Source: Streptomyces bambusae (GTDB taxonomy: Bacteria > Actinomycetota > Actinomycetes > Streptomycetales > Streptomycetaceae). From it: DNA of 64,000 nucleotides. This document shows positions 40,422 to 49,277 of this stretch, piece after piece (the stretch's first letter is position 1; each line of letters starts with the position of its first letter). Under the pieces are notes generated by a model that saw only the letters and a program-made list of their open reading frames with translations, had not been told where the DNA came from and made no database searches. The translations under genes were made by a program, and so were the position numbers. Where the stretch lies: positions 186,001-250,000 of the forward strand of contig NZ_JAJAUZ010000001.1 in NCBI RefSeq assembly GCF_020532645.1, read 5' to 3'.

Positions 40422-42443
40422 TCAGGCCGGCGACGTGATCGCCAGGGCGGCCGCGACCTCCTGCCGCACCGGATCGAGCACCCCGCCCCCGGCCGCGTCC
40501 CCGGCCGCCCCGCTGCCGGCGTCCGCCGCCGTGACCCGGGCGCCCGCCGGATGCGGGCTGCTGCGGACCACCGCCGCCAGGTCCCGCAGCCGGGCGGTGA
40601 CCTCCTCGACCTCCTGCCGGGCGGGCGGCGGCGCCCCGTGGTTCACCCGCACCCGGGCCGCGGTCGTCGCGTCCACGATCCGCTCCACGGCCACCACCAG
40701 CGGCCACCACGCGGAGGCCCGGGTCCCGGTCGGCGGCGGCTCCGTCAGGGCCCGCTGGAACTCGGACCGGACACCGGACAGGTCCCGGTAGATCCGCCGC
40801 CGGGCGTGCACCCGGGCCGTCCGGGCCGCCCGCAGCGCGGCCTCGTCCGCCGGCACCTCCCCGAACGCCCGCTCCACGTACCGCGCGGCATCCTCCACGG
40901 TGTCCGCCAGCCGGTCCCCGAGCCGGCTGCGCCAGCTCTCCGGCCACAGCAGGTACCCGGCCACCAGCGTGATCGCGCACCCGATCAGGCTGTCGAACAG
41001 CCGCGGCCGGATCAGGTCGAACCCCTGGTGGTTCAGCAGGTCCGACAGCAGCAGGATCACCGGCGTGATCGCCGCCGTCTGGAACACGTACCCCTTGGCC
41101 GAGAACGCCGGGATCAGCGCGCCCAGCACCACCATCACCGGTACGTCCCACCAGCCCCGGGGCACCTCTGCGAGCACCGCCGCCGCGACCACCAGCCCGC
41201 CCGCCGTGCCGAGCGCCCGCAGCACGGCCCGCGAGAACACCGACCCGAAGTCCGGCTTCAGTACGAACGTCACGGTCAGCGCGATCCAGTACGACCGCTC
41301 GAACTCGACCAGCGACACCAGCGCCTGCGCCAGCCCGATGCACAGCGCCAGCCGCAGCCCGTACCGCCAGGACTCCTTCGACAGCGTCACGTCCCGCACC
41401 GCCCGCCGGACCCGCACCCGCAGCGCCGCCGGCCGCCCCAGCCGGTCGTCGACGTTGTACGGGTCGGGCCCCGCCGGATCCGCGATCGTCGCCGCGTACC
41501 GCAGGGCGGCGTCGATGGCCTTCTCCGTCGGCCGGTCCGGCGGGGCGGGCAGGGCCGGTGCAGGGACCGCGGTGCGCCCCTCCTCGACGGCTGCGGCCAG
41601 CTCCCTCACCGCCGCCGGGATCTCCGGCGGCAGCGGCCGCCCGCGCAGATGTGCGGCGGGTGCCGCCTCGACCAGCGGGATGACGATGTTCAGCTGCGCC
41701 AGCAGCCGCACCAGCTCGGGGCTGCGGCCGTGCACCCGGGCCCGGCGCCCCAGCACCAGGTCGTACGCCTGGTTGAGGGCGGCGGTGACCGCCACCCGGC
41801 GCTCCTCGTACCCGGGGCCGCCGGCCGCCTCCAGCAGGTCGGCCAGCGCCCGGTAGGTGGCGGCGACCGCGGCCCGCTCCGGTTGCCGGCCGCGCAGCGG
41901 CCAGCCCAGCAGGGTGAGCAGGAGGACGAACAGTCCGCCGGCGCTGAGCAGCACCGGCGCCGTCCACCACGGCTGCGGCATCGCGAGCCCGGCGCCCACC
42001 ACCGCGTTCAGCAGGAGCAGCAGCCCGGACACGGAGGCGACCGAACCGATCGAGGAGATCATTCCGGAGACGAGGGCGATCAGCGTGAGGACGCCGACGG
42101 CTGCCCAGCCGCTGCCGTAGACGAGGGTGCCCAGGGTGACGCCGACCGCGCCGAACAGCTGCGGCACGGCGATGTTCAGGATCCGCATCCGGTACGCGTC
42201 GGCGGTGTCGCCGATCACTCCGGACAGCGCGCCCATGGAGACGAGGGCCCCGTACTGCGGCTCGTCGAGGGCGAATCCGGCGGCGAGCGGGGCGGCGAGC
42301 GCGATGCCGGCCCGGGCCACGGCCGCCCACGGGACCGGCGCAGGGCCCGGCCGCAGGCCGCTGAGCAGCCAGCCGGGCGGGGTCAGGGGGAGGGTACGGG
42401 GTCGTGCGGGCCGTGTCCGGTCCGTGCCCTGATGGGTGCTCAT
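40422..42443 (-). CDS. FUSC family transporter-like membrane protein
   Basis: A 673-residue membrane protein with two hydrophobic clusters (about 40-200 and 355-505), each of several helices, and cytoplasmic regions between and after them. This two-block layout and segments such as 'YGLRLALCIGLAQALVSL', 'ERSYWIALTVTFVLKPDFGSVF' in broken form and 'GYLLWPESWRSRL' are typical of FUSC/aromatic-acid exporter-like proteins. The substrate is unknown; efflux of aromatic acids is a family-based guess. ATG 42443 has GGAAGCGGA just upstream. The lipoprotein gene starts 74 bp downstream. Confidence 0.9.
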   Translation of the reverse strand: MSTHQGTDRTRPARPRTLPLTPPGWLLSGLRPGPAPVPWAAVARAGIALAAPLAAGFALDEPQYGALVSMGALSGVIGDTADAYRMRILNIAVPQLFGAVGVTLGTLVYGSGWAAVGVLTLIALVSGMISSIGSVASVSGLLLLLNAVVGAGLAMPQPWWTAPVLLSAGGLFVLLLTLLGWPLRGRQPERAAVAATYRALADLLEAAGGPGYEERRVAVTAALNQAYDLVLGRRARVHGRSPELVRLLAQLNIVIPLVEAAPAAHLRGRPLPPEIPAAVRELAAAVEEGRTAVPAPALPAPPDRPTEKAIDAALRYAATIADPAGPDPYNVDDRLGRPAALRVRVRRAVRDVTLSKESWRYGLRLALCIGLAQALVSLVEFERSYWIALTVTFVLKPDFGSVFSRAVLRALGTAGGLVVAAAVLAEVPRGWWDVPVMVVLGALIPAFSAKGYVFQTAAITPVILLLSDLLNHQGFDLIRPRLFDSLIGCAITLVAGYLLWPESWRSRLGDRLADTVEDAARYVERAFGEVPADEAALRAARTARVHARRRIYRDLSGVRSEFQRALTEPPPTGTRASAWWPLVVAVERIVDATTAARVRVNHGAPPPARQEVEEVTARLRDLAAVVRSSPHPAGARVTAADAGSGAAGDAAGGGVLDPVRQEVAAALAITSPA

Positions 42444-42516
42444 TCCGCTTCCGTGCCGCTGGTTGGGGATCCGGTTCGCGAATCGTTCCTTCTGTGCGTT
42501 CTGCGCGGTTTCCAGC

Positions 42517-43422
42517 CTATGGGGTCGTTCGGATCGTTTGGTCCGGGTGGGGTGCCTCCGGGGTGCCCGGACCGGACCCGCCCGCCCGCCGCCGCGCGAT
42601 CCGGCCCGCCGCCCACGCGCCGAGCGCCAGCACCGCACCGGCCGCCAGGACCACCCAGGCCGAGGTCCGCAGGAAGGCGGTCAGGGCGTCGTACACCGCG
42701 GCCGCCGCCGGCCGGTCCACGTCGGGGGGCAGGTCCCGGAGGGTGCGGCGGCGGCCTTCCGGGACCGCGGCCGCCAGCAGCAGCGCCCCCAGGGCCAGCC
42801 CGGTGCCGACCGCGACCAGCACGCGCAGCCGCCGGCGGGCCCCCGCCACCGCGCCCGCGACCAGCACGAGGGCCAGGAGCGGCAGCCACAGCCCGGCCAC
42901 CTGCAGGACGTGGAATCCCTTGCGGAGCGCGCCGAGGTTCTCGTACTCCAGCACCGTGATCGCCACGTGCCCGACCGGGATCCGGTCCGCGAACGGCACC
43001 CCGTCCGCGATGAGGTCGGCCCGCACCTGCTCGATCACCGGTGCCAGGTCCACGCTGACGGTGTTGCCCTCGCCGCTGCTCAGAGCTTCGAAGAAGGCCT
43101 CGTGCGCGGCCCGGTTGGCGGTGTTCCACGCGGTCTGGAAGTTGTCGGTGCCGACGAAGGAGCGGACCGCTTCGGCCAGCAGCGTCTCCAGCCCGGCCTG
43201 GAACGGCCCGACGTCGATCTGCCCCGAGATGGCCCGCGTGGCCTGCCGTACGACGGCGTCCTGCACGGCCGGGTCGCGGGCCAGCGGAGCCATCGCCGCC
43301 ACGTACCGGTCGCGGTCCCCGATCACGCGGTCCGCCCACACCGCGACCGCGCTCAGCGGCACGAGGACGGCGAGCACCACGACCAGGGCCGCCGTCAGGG
43401 CCGCCGACAGGGATTTCCGCAC
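42517..43422 (-). CDS. Actinobacterial integral membrane protein of unknown function
   Basis: A 301-residue protein with one N-terminal membrane helix (about 7-28), an extracytoplasmic domain of about 150 residues, and three more helices at about 178-200, 207-225 and 260-280. The external domain has family features I have seen in unnamed actinobacterial proteins: 'APLARDPAVQDAVVRQATRAI', 'FQTAWNTANRAAHEAFFEAL' and 'VDLAPVIEQVRADL'. I cannot assign a function. GTG 43422 is chosen by the hydrophobic start; the frame is open further up. It probably shares a transcript with FUSC 73 bp downstream. Confidence 0.75.
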   Translation of the reverse strand: MRKSLSAALTAALVVVLAVLVPLSAVAVWADRVIGDRDRYVAAMAPLARDPAVQDAVVRQATRAISGQIDVGPFQAGLETLLAEAVRSFVGTDNFQTAWNTANRAAHEAFFEALSSGEGNTVSVDLAPVIEQVRADLIADGVPFADRIPVGHVAITVLEYENLGALRKGFHVLQVAGLWLPLLALVLVAGAVAGARRRLRVLVAVGTGLALGALLLAAAVPEGRRRTLRDLPPDVDRPAAAAVYDALTAFLRTSAWVVLAAGAVLALGAWAAGRIARRRAGGSGPGTPEAPHPDQTIRTTP

Positions 43423-43588
43423 GTCACCAGGGAACGACGGGCCGCCGCCGGTGCGCGACCGCTGCTGCTGCGGCCGGGTGGCGCGGCCACTCCGGTGATC
43501 CACTTGCCGCCGTCGGTGCGCGGGTGTGCCCTTGAGGGTGGGGAGGCCGGGCCGCCGCGGCGGCGGCCCCCGGACGAAGGAGCCCGAC

Positions 43589-43984
43589 ATGGCACATGCG
43601 GCACCGGCCGCCGGCCGGCACCAGGGCACGATGCGGCACATCGACACCGGAGCGTGGCTGCGGCCCGTCCTCTTCGGTCTCGTCTACGGCGTGTACGCGG
43701 CCTTCATGAAGCGGCAGATGGGCCCGGTCGACGCGGGCAACGTCTTCTACGGCATCCTCTGCGGCGTCCTGTTCGCCGGCATGCTCTTCCTGCTGTCCCG
43801 GGTCGGACCGAGCCTGCCGCGCGAACTGCGGGCCGCCGCGTACGGCGCGTTCGCGGGCATCGCAATGGGCTACCTGTACAGCCTGGCCGACGAATCGATC
43901 CTGCGCAGCGTCGGCATCGCGCTGGCGGTCGCCGTCCCGATCGGCATCGGCGCCTTCTACCGCTACTACCAGCGCGAGCCCTGA
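43589..43984 (+). CDS. Small membrane protein, unknown
   Basis: A 131-residue protein with about four hydrophobic helices ('VLFGLVYGVYAAFM', 'VFYGILCGVLFAGMLFLLS', 'AAYGAFAGIAMGYLYSL', 'VGIALAVAVPIGIGAFYRYY') after a short His-containing leader. AAGGAG lies 7 nt before ATG 43589. I do not recognise a family or function. It is divergent from the membrane protein at 43422. Confidence 0.75.
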   Translation: MAHAAPAAGRHQGTMRHIDTGAWLRPVLFGLVYGVYAAFMKRQMGPVDAGNVFYGILCGVLFAGMLFLLSRVGPSLPRELRAAAYGAFAGIAMGYLYSLADESILRSVGIALAVAVPIGIGAFYRYYQREP

Positions 43985-44350
<366 letters not shown>

Positions 44351-44560
44351 TTACGCGCAGTCGCGCGGCTCCTGCGCGGAGGCCGTGCGCTCGGGCCGCC
44401 GCGCCGGAGCGGCCGCCGTGGCGCGCTCGGGCTGCCGCGCGTCCGCCTCGGCGGCCGGTACGGCCTGCGGGCGGGCCGGCGGCGTCTGCGGCCGCGGGGC
44501 GATGCGGGAGGCTTCCGCGCGCAGCATGGCGTTCAGCGCGGCGTACGGGTCGAAGGGCAT
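44351..44560 (-). CDS. Small Ala/Pro-rich protein, unknown
   Basis: A 69-residue protein starting 'MPFDPYAALNAMLRAEASR' and then a Pro/Ala/Arg-rich tail ending 'EPRDCA'. GAGGA lies about 7 nt before ATG 44560, which favours real translation. The N-terminus looks like a short amphipathic helix. Function unknown. Its 3' end adjoins the poly-C region, so the exact C-terminus depends on assembly quality. Confidence 0.5.
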   Translation of the reverse strand: MPFDPYAALNAMLRAEASRIAPRPQTPPARPQAVPAAEADARQPERATAAAPARRPERTASAQEPRDCA

Positions 44561-44622
44561 GGCGAAGTCCTCGGGGTGTGTGGGGGTGTGGGGAAGACGT
44601 GCGTGGCGTACCGCGCACCTCC

Positions 44623-45219
44623 TCAGCACCGCAGCACCACGCTCCGCCGCTCATCGAGCGACTCCGGAACCGCCCTGCGCCCCCCACCGGGTCCCCGTAC
44701 CGCACCGCTCCCCGGGCACCGCTCCCTCCCGGCCCGGCCTGCCCACGGCGCCTGCCGCACCCCCGCCCGCACCGCAACGCGCTGCTCCGTCCCGTCCCCC
44801 GCCTGCTCCGCCGACCCCTCCTTGACCGGCTCCCCCGGCCCCCCGGGCACCGGCCCCGGCGCGGGCGCAGGCACCTGCCCGGGCAGCAGGGGCAGCTCGA
44901 AGGGCCCGTGGAACGGCACCGGCCGGGGGAGCGGCAGCGGAAGGTCCAGCCGTACCGGAGGCGGCACCCGCAGGCCCGCCCGGGCGGGGTCCGGAGGGGG
45001 CGCGGGTACCCGTACGAATGCGCTCGCCCGGTCCGGGGGCGGGGCGAGGTCCGGTGCCCGGGCCGGGACGGCGGCCGTCGACCGGTCGGAGGGCCGCTCC
45101 GCGGGCCCGCCCGTCGGCCCCGGCGCCGCGTGGCCGGCCGGTGCCGTGGTCAGGAGCGCGAGCAGCAGGACGCAGGCGGCCGACAGCCACCTCGTCACCG
45201 CACAACGCGTCCCGGTCAT
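44623..45219 (-). CDS. Proline-rich secreted protein, unknown
   Basis: 198 residues: a signal peptide of about 30 residues ('VTRWLSAACVLLLALLTTAPAGHA'-type) followed by a Pro/Ala/Arg-rich, probably disordered chain with 'PLPLPRPVPF' and 'PAPAPGPVPGGPG' stretches. ATG 45219 is chosen by the signal peptide; the frame is open further upstream. No domain is recognised. Low sequence complexity makes it possible that this is not translated, but the well-formed signal peptide argues for it. Confidence 0.5.
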   Translation of the reverse strand: MTGTRCAVTRWLSAACVLLLALLTTAPAGHAAPGPTGGPAERPSDRSTAAVPARAPDLAPPPDRASAFVRVPAPPPDPARAGLRVPPPVRLDLPLPLPRPVPFHGPFELPLLPGQVPAPAPGPVPGGPGEPVKEGSAEQAGDGTEQRVAVRAGVRQAPWAGRAGRERCPGSGAVRGPGGGRRAVPESLDERRSVVLRC

Positions 45220-45398
45220 GCCCTGGATGTGCCCGTCGGGAACCGCTCCCTGCGCACCGGCGCCCGAGAACCCCCCGACCGGGGGAGGCGCCCGGCCCCA
45301 CCGGCGGCCGAACGGGTGACCCACCCGGTGCGTCCCCCGGCGTGTCGGCCCCGCGCCCGTCAACCCGGCGCCCGCGGGCCCCGGCCCGGATCAGCCGG

Positions 45399-45668
45399 TC
45401 AGCACAGCACGAACAACCCCAGCACCACCGCCGCCGACCCCGTCAGGGAGGCCGCCGCGTGCATCACCACATGGCCGTAGTCGCCGAACACCAGCTGGCG
45501 CACCAGGCCGCCGAGGCCGGCCAGGGTGGTGATCACGGCGATCTGGGGGACCAGGGGGACCTGGAGGAAGACCACCAGGAGGAGTAAGGCCGCGCTCAGC
45601 CACAAGGGCCCGGTTCCGGTCCAGCCGTGCCAGCTCCAGAAGCCCTTGTGCGCGATCGGGTCGTCCAT
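45399..45668 (-). CDS. Small three-helix membrane protein with TTA codon
   Basis: An 89-residue protein beginning 'MDDPIAHKGFWSWHGWTGTGP', then three hydrophobic segments ('LWLSAALLLLVVFLQVPLVP', 'IAVITTLAGLGGLV', 'AAASLTGSAAVVLGLFVLC'). ATG 45668 is chosen for the GGGG-type site about 6 nt upstream. Codon 28 (45585-45587 on the plus strand as TAA) is TTA, so expression may need bldA tRNA. It lies 81 bp downstream of cbtA on the same strand and could be part of that operon. Function unknown. Confidence 0.7.
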   Translation of the reverse strand: MDDPIAHKGFWSWHGWTGTGPLWLSAALLLLVVFLQVPLVPQIAVITTLAGLGGLVRQLVFGDYGHVVMHAAASLTGSAAVVLGLFVLC

Positions 45669-45749
45669 GCCAGCCCCCCGTTGCGGAAACGACGCTGCGG
45701 CACACAACTCCGTGTGCTCACAGCGCCGTTGTACCGGATCGGAGGGCTG

Positions 45750-46529
45750 TCAGGCAGCCACCGCGGAGGACCCGGAACGATCTGCCGGGGACCCGGCCGC
45801 CCGTTCCGGTACGAGGTGCCGGTGCGCCAACTCTCCCAGCAGCAGCCCGATCCCGGCCCACAGCGTGGCCTGGATCGCCAGCGAGGACAGCCGGAACTGC
45901 CAGATCAGCGTGGCCGGGAAGCCCGCCGGCACCTCGTCCACGCCCGGCAGCACGGCGTACGCGACCGCCACCGCCGTCACCAGGAAGCCGCCGCCGGCCA
46001 CCGACGCGTACCAGCCGCCCAGCCGCGGCGCGAGCCGCCGCCCGAGCAGCACCGCGGCCGCGGTCAGCAGCAGACCGAGCACGATCATCAGCAGGTAGAG
46101 GGCGGTCCGCCGGCCGGCGGTCGCCGGATCGCCGACCGCCGGCGGATTCGCCGGGTACTTGAAGAACGGCACCAGCGTCACGGCGGCGAACGCACCGCCC
46201 GCGACGAACGCCGCCGTCGCCCGCGGCCCGAACCGCCCGACCCGGCCCAGCGCGAAGCACAGCGCGAGCGCCGTGAGCCCGCCGAGCGCGACCCCGTACA
46301 GCAGGACGCCCGTACCGAGCCCGGCCGTGGCCTGGAGCGCCCGGCCGACCGGCGCCGCCTCGTGGTGGTGGCCGCCGCCCGACGCGTGCGCGGCCGCCTC
46401 CTCCAGCGCGATGGCGTCCTCCACCCGGGGCTCGCCGAGGACGTACGAGACCAGGAACGCGAGCACGCCGGCGGCCAGCCCCGCCAGCATGCCGCGCACC
46501 AGCAGGGCCCGTACCGAAGGGGAATTCAC
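45750..46529 (-). CDS. cbtA: CbtA family cobalt transport subunit
   Basis: A 259-residue membrane protein with about six helices. The family pattern is visible: 'VRGMLAGLAAGVLAFLVSYVLGEP' at the start, a His-rich external loop 'SGGGHHHEAAP', and 'VPFFKYPANPPAVGDPATAG'. CbtA with the small CbtB is predicted to take up cobalt for cobalamin synthesis. GTG 46529 lies 17 bp after the cbtB stop. Control by the B12 riboswitch upstream of cbtB supports the cobalt role. Confidence 0.92.
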   Translation of the reverse strand: MNSPSVRALLVRGMLAGLAAGVLAFLVSYVLGEPRVEDAIALEEAAAHASGGGHHHEAAPVGRALQATAGLGTGVLLYGVALGGLTALALCFALGRVGRFGPRATAAFVAGGAFAAVTLVPFFKYPANPPAVGDPATAGRRTALYLLMIVLGLLLTAAAVLLGRRLAPRLGGWYASVAGGGFLVTAVAVAYAVLPGVDEVPAGFPATLIWQFRLSSLAIQATLWAGIGLLLGELAHRHLVPERAAGSPADRSGSSAVAA

Positions 46530-46546
46530 GAGGGGAACCCCGGCGC

Positions 46547-46768
46547 TCAGTGGCAGGGGAAACCGAGCAGGTGGCGGCCGTCGTGCAGCCACTCGTGGAC
46601 CGTCTCGCCCTCGAACAGGGCCGTCGCGCCCTGCTCGGCGCCGACGAAGTACAGCAGGACCAGCATCAGGACCCCGGTGAACACCGCCCACGGCGCCAGT
46701 TCGCGCAGCGGAACGGGCGTCACGGCGGCATCGCTCGCAGGTACGGCGGGCACGGCGGACTGAGCCAT
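46547..46768 (-). CDS. cbtB: CbtB family cobalt transport small subunit
   Basis: A 73-residue protein with one membrane helix (about 24-43) and the CbtB C-terminal signature 'HEWLHDGRHLLGFPCH', whose His residues are thought to bind cobalt at the membrane surface. AGGAGG lies 7 nt before ATG 46768. It is the first gene after the cobalamin riboswitch and is followed closely by cbtA. Confidence 0.93.
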   Translation of the reverse strand: MAQSAVPAVPASDAAVTPVPLRELAPWAVFTGVLMLVLLYFVGAEQGATALFEGETVHEWLHDGRHLLGFPCH

Positions 46769-46802
46769 GGCAGAACCTCCTGGGGAACACGCGTCCCGGT
46801 CA

Positions 46803-46912
46803 TGTGGTGCCCTGAAACGACGGCTGCGGGTCTGACTTCCCTCCCCGCGAGGAGAGGTTCACAGTGGCGCGACCGTGCCGGATTCCCACCGGTACTTCCG
46901 TCATACCGTCGT
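46803..46912 (-). promoter_or_regulatory. Cobalamin (B12) riboswitch
   Basis: Reading on the minus strand, the core shows the B12-box landmarks: 'GGTGGGAATCCGGCACGG' (about 46893-46876), 'TCGCGCCACTGTGA' (about 46875-46861), a GGGAGG-type arm, then 'GAAGTCAGACCCGCAGCCGTC' in broken form near 46838-46818. It lies in the leader of cbtB. With B12 bound it should switch off cbtBA. Exact ends are approximate. Confidence 0.9.
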
Positions 46913-47006
46913 CATGTCGTCCGAGACCGTACCGCTTCGATGGCCTGAACACCACGGCGCGCGAACGCCGTTCTGCGCCCCTGCGCACGCCGTCTACGCT
47001 CCCTGC

Positions 47007-47450
47007 ATGAGCAGCGCATCGGTACGCGTACGGCTGTGCACCCGGGACCTCGTCCCCGGATTCCGCTTCGGCGCGTGCGAGGCGCCCCCCGGCGCCCCGC
47101 AGCTGCGCGGACCCGACGCGGGCGAGTGGCACGGCCGTTCCCTGGACGAGGTCGCCGCCGCCGACCCGGAGGCGGTCCGCCGCTGGCTCACCGACCCCGC
47201 GTACGCGCCCCCCGGCGGCGAGTCCGTCGAGACGCTGGTCGCCCGGGTCGGGACGTGGCTGGACGGCCTGGCGCCGGGCACCGCGGAGGTGGTGGTCGAA
47301 CAGGCGGTGGTACGGGCGGCCGTCGTGCACGCCCTGGGACTGCCCGCGGCCGTCTTCTGGCGGCTGGACGCACGCCCGGGCACGGTCACCGAACTCAGCG
47401 GGCGCGCCGGCCGCTGGAACCTGCGGCTCGGGGCCCCCGCCGAACGGTGA
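47007..47450 (+). CDS. Degenerate histidine-phosphatase-like protein
   Basis: A 147-residue protein that matches the short actinobacterial histidine phosphatase (CobC-like) neighbours of cbt genes in its later half: 'GEWHGRSLDEVAAADPEAV', 'WLTDPAYAPPGGESVETLVARVGTWLD', 'AVVRAAVVHALGLPAAVFWRLD' and 'GRWNLRLG'. The catalytic features are missing: there is no N-terminal RHG motif, and the second catalytic His region reads 'VVEQAVVRAA' where THP-like residues would be. It is probably inactive or has a changed role. TACGCT (46995-47000) ends 6 nt before the ATG (leaderless). It is divergent from cbtB across the riboswitch. Confidence 0.72.
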   Translation: MSSASVRVRLCTRDLVPGFRFGACEAPPGAPQLRGPDAGEWHGRSLDEVAAADPEAVRRWLTDPAYAPPGGESVETLVARVGTWLDGLAPGTAEVVVEQAVVRAAVVHALGLPAAVFWRLDARPGTVTELSGRAGRWNLRLGAPAER

Positions 47451-47453
47451 CCC

Positions 47454-47573
47454 GGTGCCCCGCTGATCCGGTGCCCCGCTGATCCGGTGCCCCGCTGATC
47501 CGGTGCCCCGCTGATCCGGTGCCCCGCTGATCCGGTGCCCCGCTGATCCGGTGCCCCGCTGATCCGGTGACCC
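47454..47573. repeat. 16-bp tandem repeat, about 7.5 copies
   Basis: GGTGCCCCGCTGATCC repeats exactly seven times with period 16 from 47454, with a diverged half copy (GGTGACCC) at 47566. It fills the gap between two convergent genes and is noncoding (TGA recurs in every unit). Confidence 0.95.
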
Positions 47574-47579
47574 GGAGCG

Positions 47580-48497
47580 TCAGGCCGTGATCCAGTCGCT
47601 GGTGGCGATGACCGGCTGCACGCCGTCACGGTGGATGGTGCCCTCGATCAGGCCGTACATCCGGTCCGCGGCGAAGTACACCTCGTTGTCGTTCTTGAGC
47701 CCGAACGGCTCCAGGTCGACCAGGAAGTGGTGCTTGTTCGGCAGGTTGAGGCGCACCTCGTTGACCCGCGCGCAGTGGTCGAGGACCCGCTCGGCCATCG
47801 CGTTCAGCGTCTGCTGGAGCGAGTACGAGTAGGTGTCGGCGAACGCCTCCAGCAGGTACTTCCGCACCTTCCTGTACGCCTGGTCCCAGTCGGTCGACGC
47901 GTCGTCGGCGGCCAGCCGGGAGTGCGCCCAGCGGGCGGTGACCTTGGTCGCCAGGATGCGGTCGTACGCCTCCCGGAGCGTGGTGTACCGGTCCTTGATG
48001 TAGCCGTGGAACTCGGAGTCGGTCGAGTTCATGACCGTCAGCTCCTTGAGGCCGGAGATGACCTGGAGCCCGGTGGTCTCGCTGTACGTGATCTGCGCGG
48101 TGCGCACCTCCTGGCCCTTGCGGACGAAGGAGTGCTGCTCCTTGCGGGTCGGTACCGGGATCCGGTCCCAGGCGTACTCCTCGATGCGGATCTGCGCCTC
48201 GCGGATCGGCGTCTGGGAGGACACGAAGTGCTTGGCGAGCAGGATGCCGAAGGCCTCGGGGGAGTCGACGCCGTGCTCCTTGGCGAAGGCGTAGACGGTG
48301 TTCTTGGTGGTGTCGGTGGGGAGGCAGTTGGCGTTGTCGCCGGTGAGGTGCACGTCGCGGAACTCGCCGCGCAGGGCCACCGAGACGTTCAGGTCCCGGA
48401 TCTCGTGCCAGGAGCCGTCGCTGCCCTTGCGGGTGACCTTGACGATGCGGTTCTCGGCCTTGCCGTACTGGTTCTGCGCGAGGACGTGCCTGCTCAT
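47580..48497 (-). CDS. Urate oxidase (uricase)
   Basis: A 305-residue cofactor-independent enzyme oxidising urate to 5-hydroxyisourate. Two T-fold domains are present; recognisable blocks include 'LAQNQYGKAENRIVKVTR', 'LPTDTTKNTVYAFAKEH' (with the active-site Thr of the TDT/K pair), 'NSTDSEFHGYIKDRYTTL' and 'LPNKHHFLVDLEPFGLKNDNEV' in broken form. AAGGAAG lies 6 nt before ATG 48497. The usual partners (hydroxyisourate hydrolase, OHCU decarboxylase, allantoinase) are not adjacent in this window. The 272-bp upstream gap contains a near-palindrome at 48690-48704. Confidence 0.95.
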   Translation of the reverse strand: MSRHVLAQNQYGKAENRIVKVTRKGSDGSWHEIRDLNVSVALRGEFRDVHLTGDNANCLPTDTTKNTVYAFAKEHGVDSPEAFGILLAKHFVSSQTPIREAQIRIEEYAWDRIPVPTRKEQHSFVRKGQEVRTAQITYSETTGLQVISGLKELTVMNSTDSEFHGYIKDRYTTLREAYDRILATKVTARWAHSRLAADDASTDWDQAYRKVRKYLLEAFADTYSYSLQQTLNAMAERVLDHCARVNEVRLNLPNKHHFLVDLEPFGLKNDNEVYFAADRMYGLIEGTIHRDGVQPVIATSDWITA

Positions 48498-48769
48498 GGT
48501 GTCTTCCTTCGGGTCACGGGTCCGTTGGCCGGCTCCGTACGCCCGGCGTCCGGCGACCGCCCCGGAGCCCTCCGGCCGTGCCGCCCCCCGCCGTCCGGTC
48601 CCGCAGGACCGCCCCGGGACTGACGTGCATCCCGGTCCGTAGGTACGTATCGGATTGCAACACGCGCGCGGGGGATACGGCGGGGCCCGGATCGTCCGAC
48701 AATCGGGCCGGCGGGTTCGGCGGACCGTCCAAGGGCGCGGTGCCGGTGTGGCCACGGGGACGGGTGGGA

Positions 48770-49225
48770 TCAGAGGGCCGCGTCGAAGCGGGACAGGTCC
48801 TCGATGAGGCGCTTCAGGAGGGCGGGCGGCAGGGTCTCGTCGAGCAGGGCGCGCAACTGGGCGGTGTGCGCCTCCAGGGCGGCGTGCAGCTTCTGCTCGC
48901 CGAGCGGGGTGTGCCGGAGCAGGAAGGCGCGTCCGTCGCAGGGGTCGGGCTCGCGGCTGATCAGGCCCTTGGCCAGGACCCGGGCGACCAGGCGGGTGGT
49001 GCCGCTGGAGGTCAGGCCGATGGCCTCGCCGAGCGGGGCGGCCTGTGCGGTGTGCCCGGGCTGCTGCCAGAGCCGCAGCAGCAGTTCGAACTCGGGCCCC
49101 TCCAGCCCGGACGCGGCGGCAAACACCGGCCGGGTCCGGTTCTGCAACACGTGCACCACGCGGCTCAGGTGCCCCAGCAGCTGCACGCCCTCGGCGGCGG
49201 CCAGCCGCTCGATGCTCTCTCCCAT
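48770..49225 (-). CDS. MarR family repressor
   Basis: A 151-residue winged-helix regulator. MarR layout: N-terminal dimer helix, 'EFELLLRLWQQPGHTAQAAPLGEAIGLTSSGTTRLVARVLAKGLI' (recognition helix, given in parts), wing 'REPDPCDGRAFLLRHTPLG' containing the family D-x-R, and a C-terminal dimer helix. It is divergent from an MFS efflux gene with a perfect 9-bp inverted repeat between them, so it very likely represses that pump and itself. Cys in the wing could sense oxidants; this is a guess. Confidence 0.93.
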   Translation of the reverse strand: MGESIERLAAAEGVQLLGHLSRVVHVLQNRTRPVFAAASGLEGPEFELLLRLWQQPGHTAQAAPLGEAIGLTSSGTTRLVARVLAKGLISREPDPCDGRAFLLRHTPLGEQKLHAALEAHTAQLRALLDETLPPALLKRLIEDLSRFDAAL

Positions 49226-49277
49226 GGGGGCGATCCTCCCATCCCGGGCGCAGCGGGCGGCCGCGACCTCTTGCCGA

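Noticed and set aside
47454..47573. CRISPR array at the 16-bp repeats
   Set aside because: The repeats are directly contiguous with no spacers and there are no cas genes.
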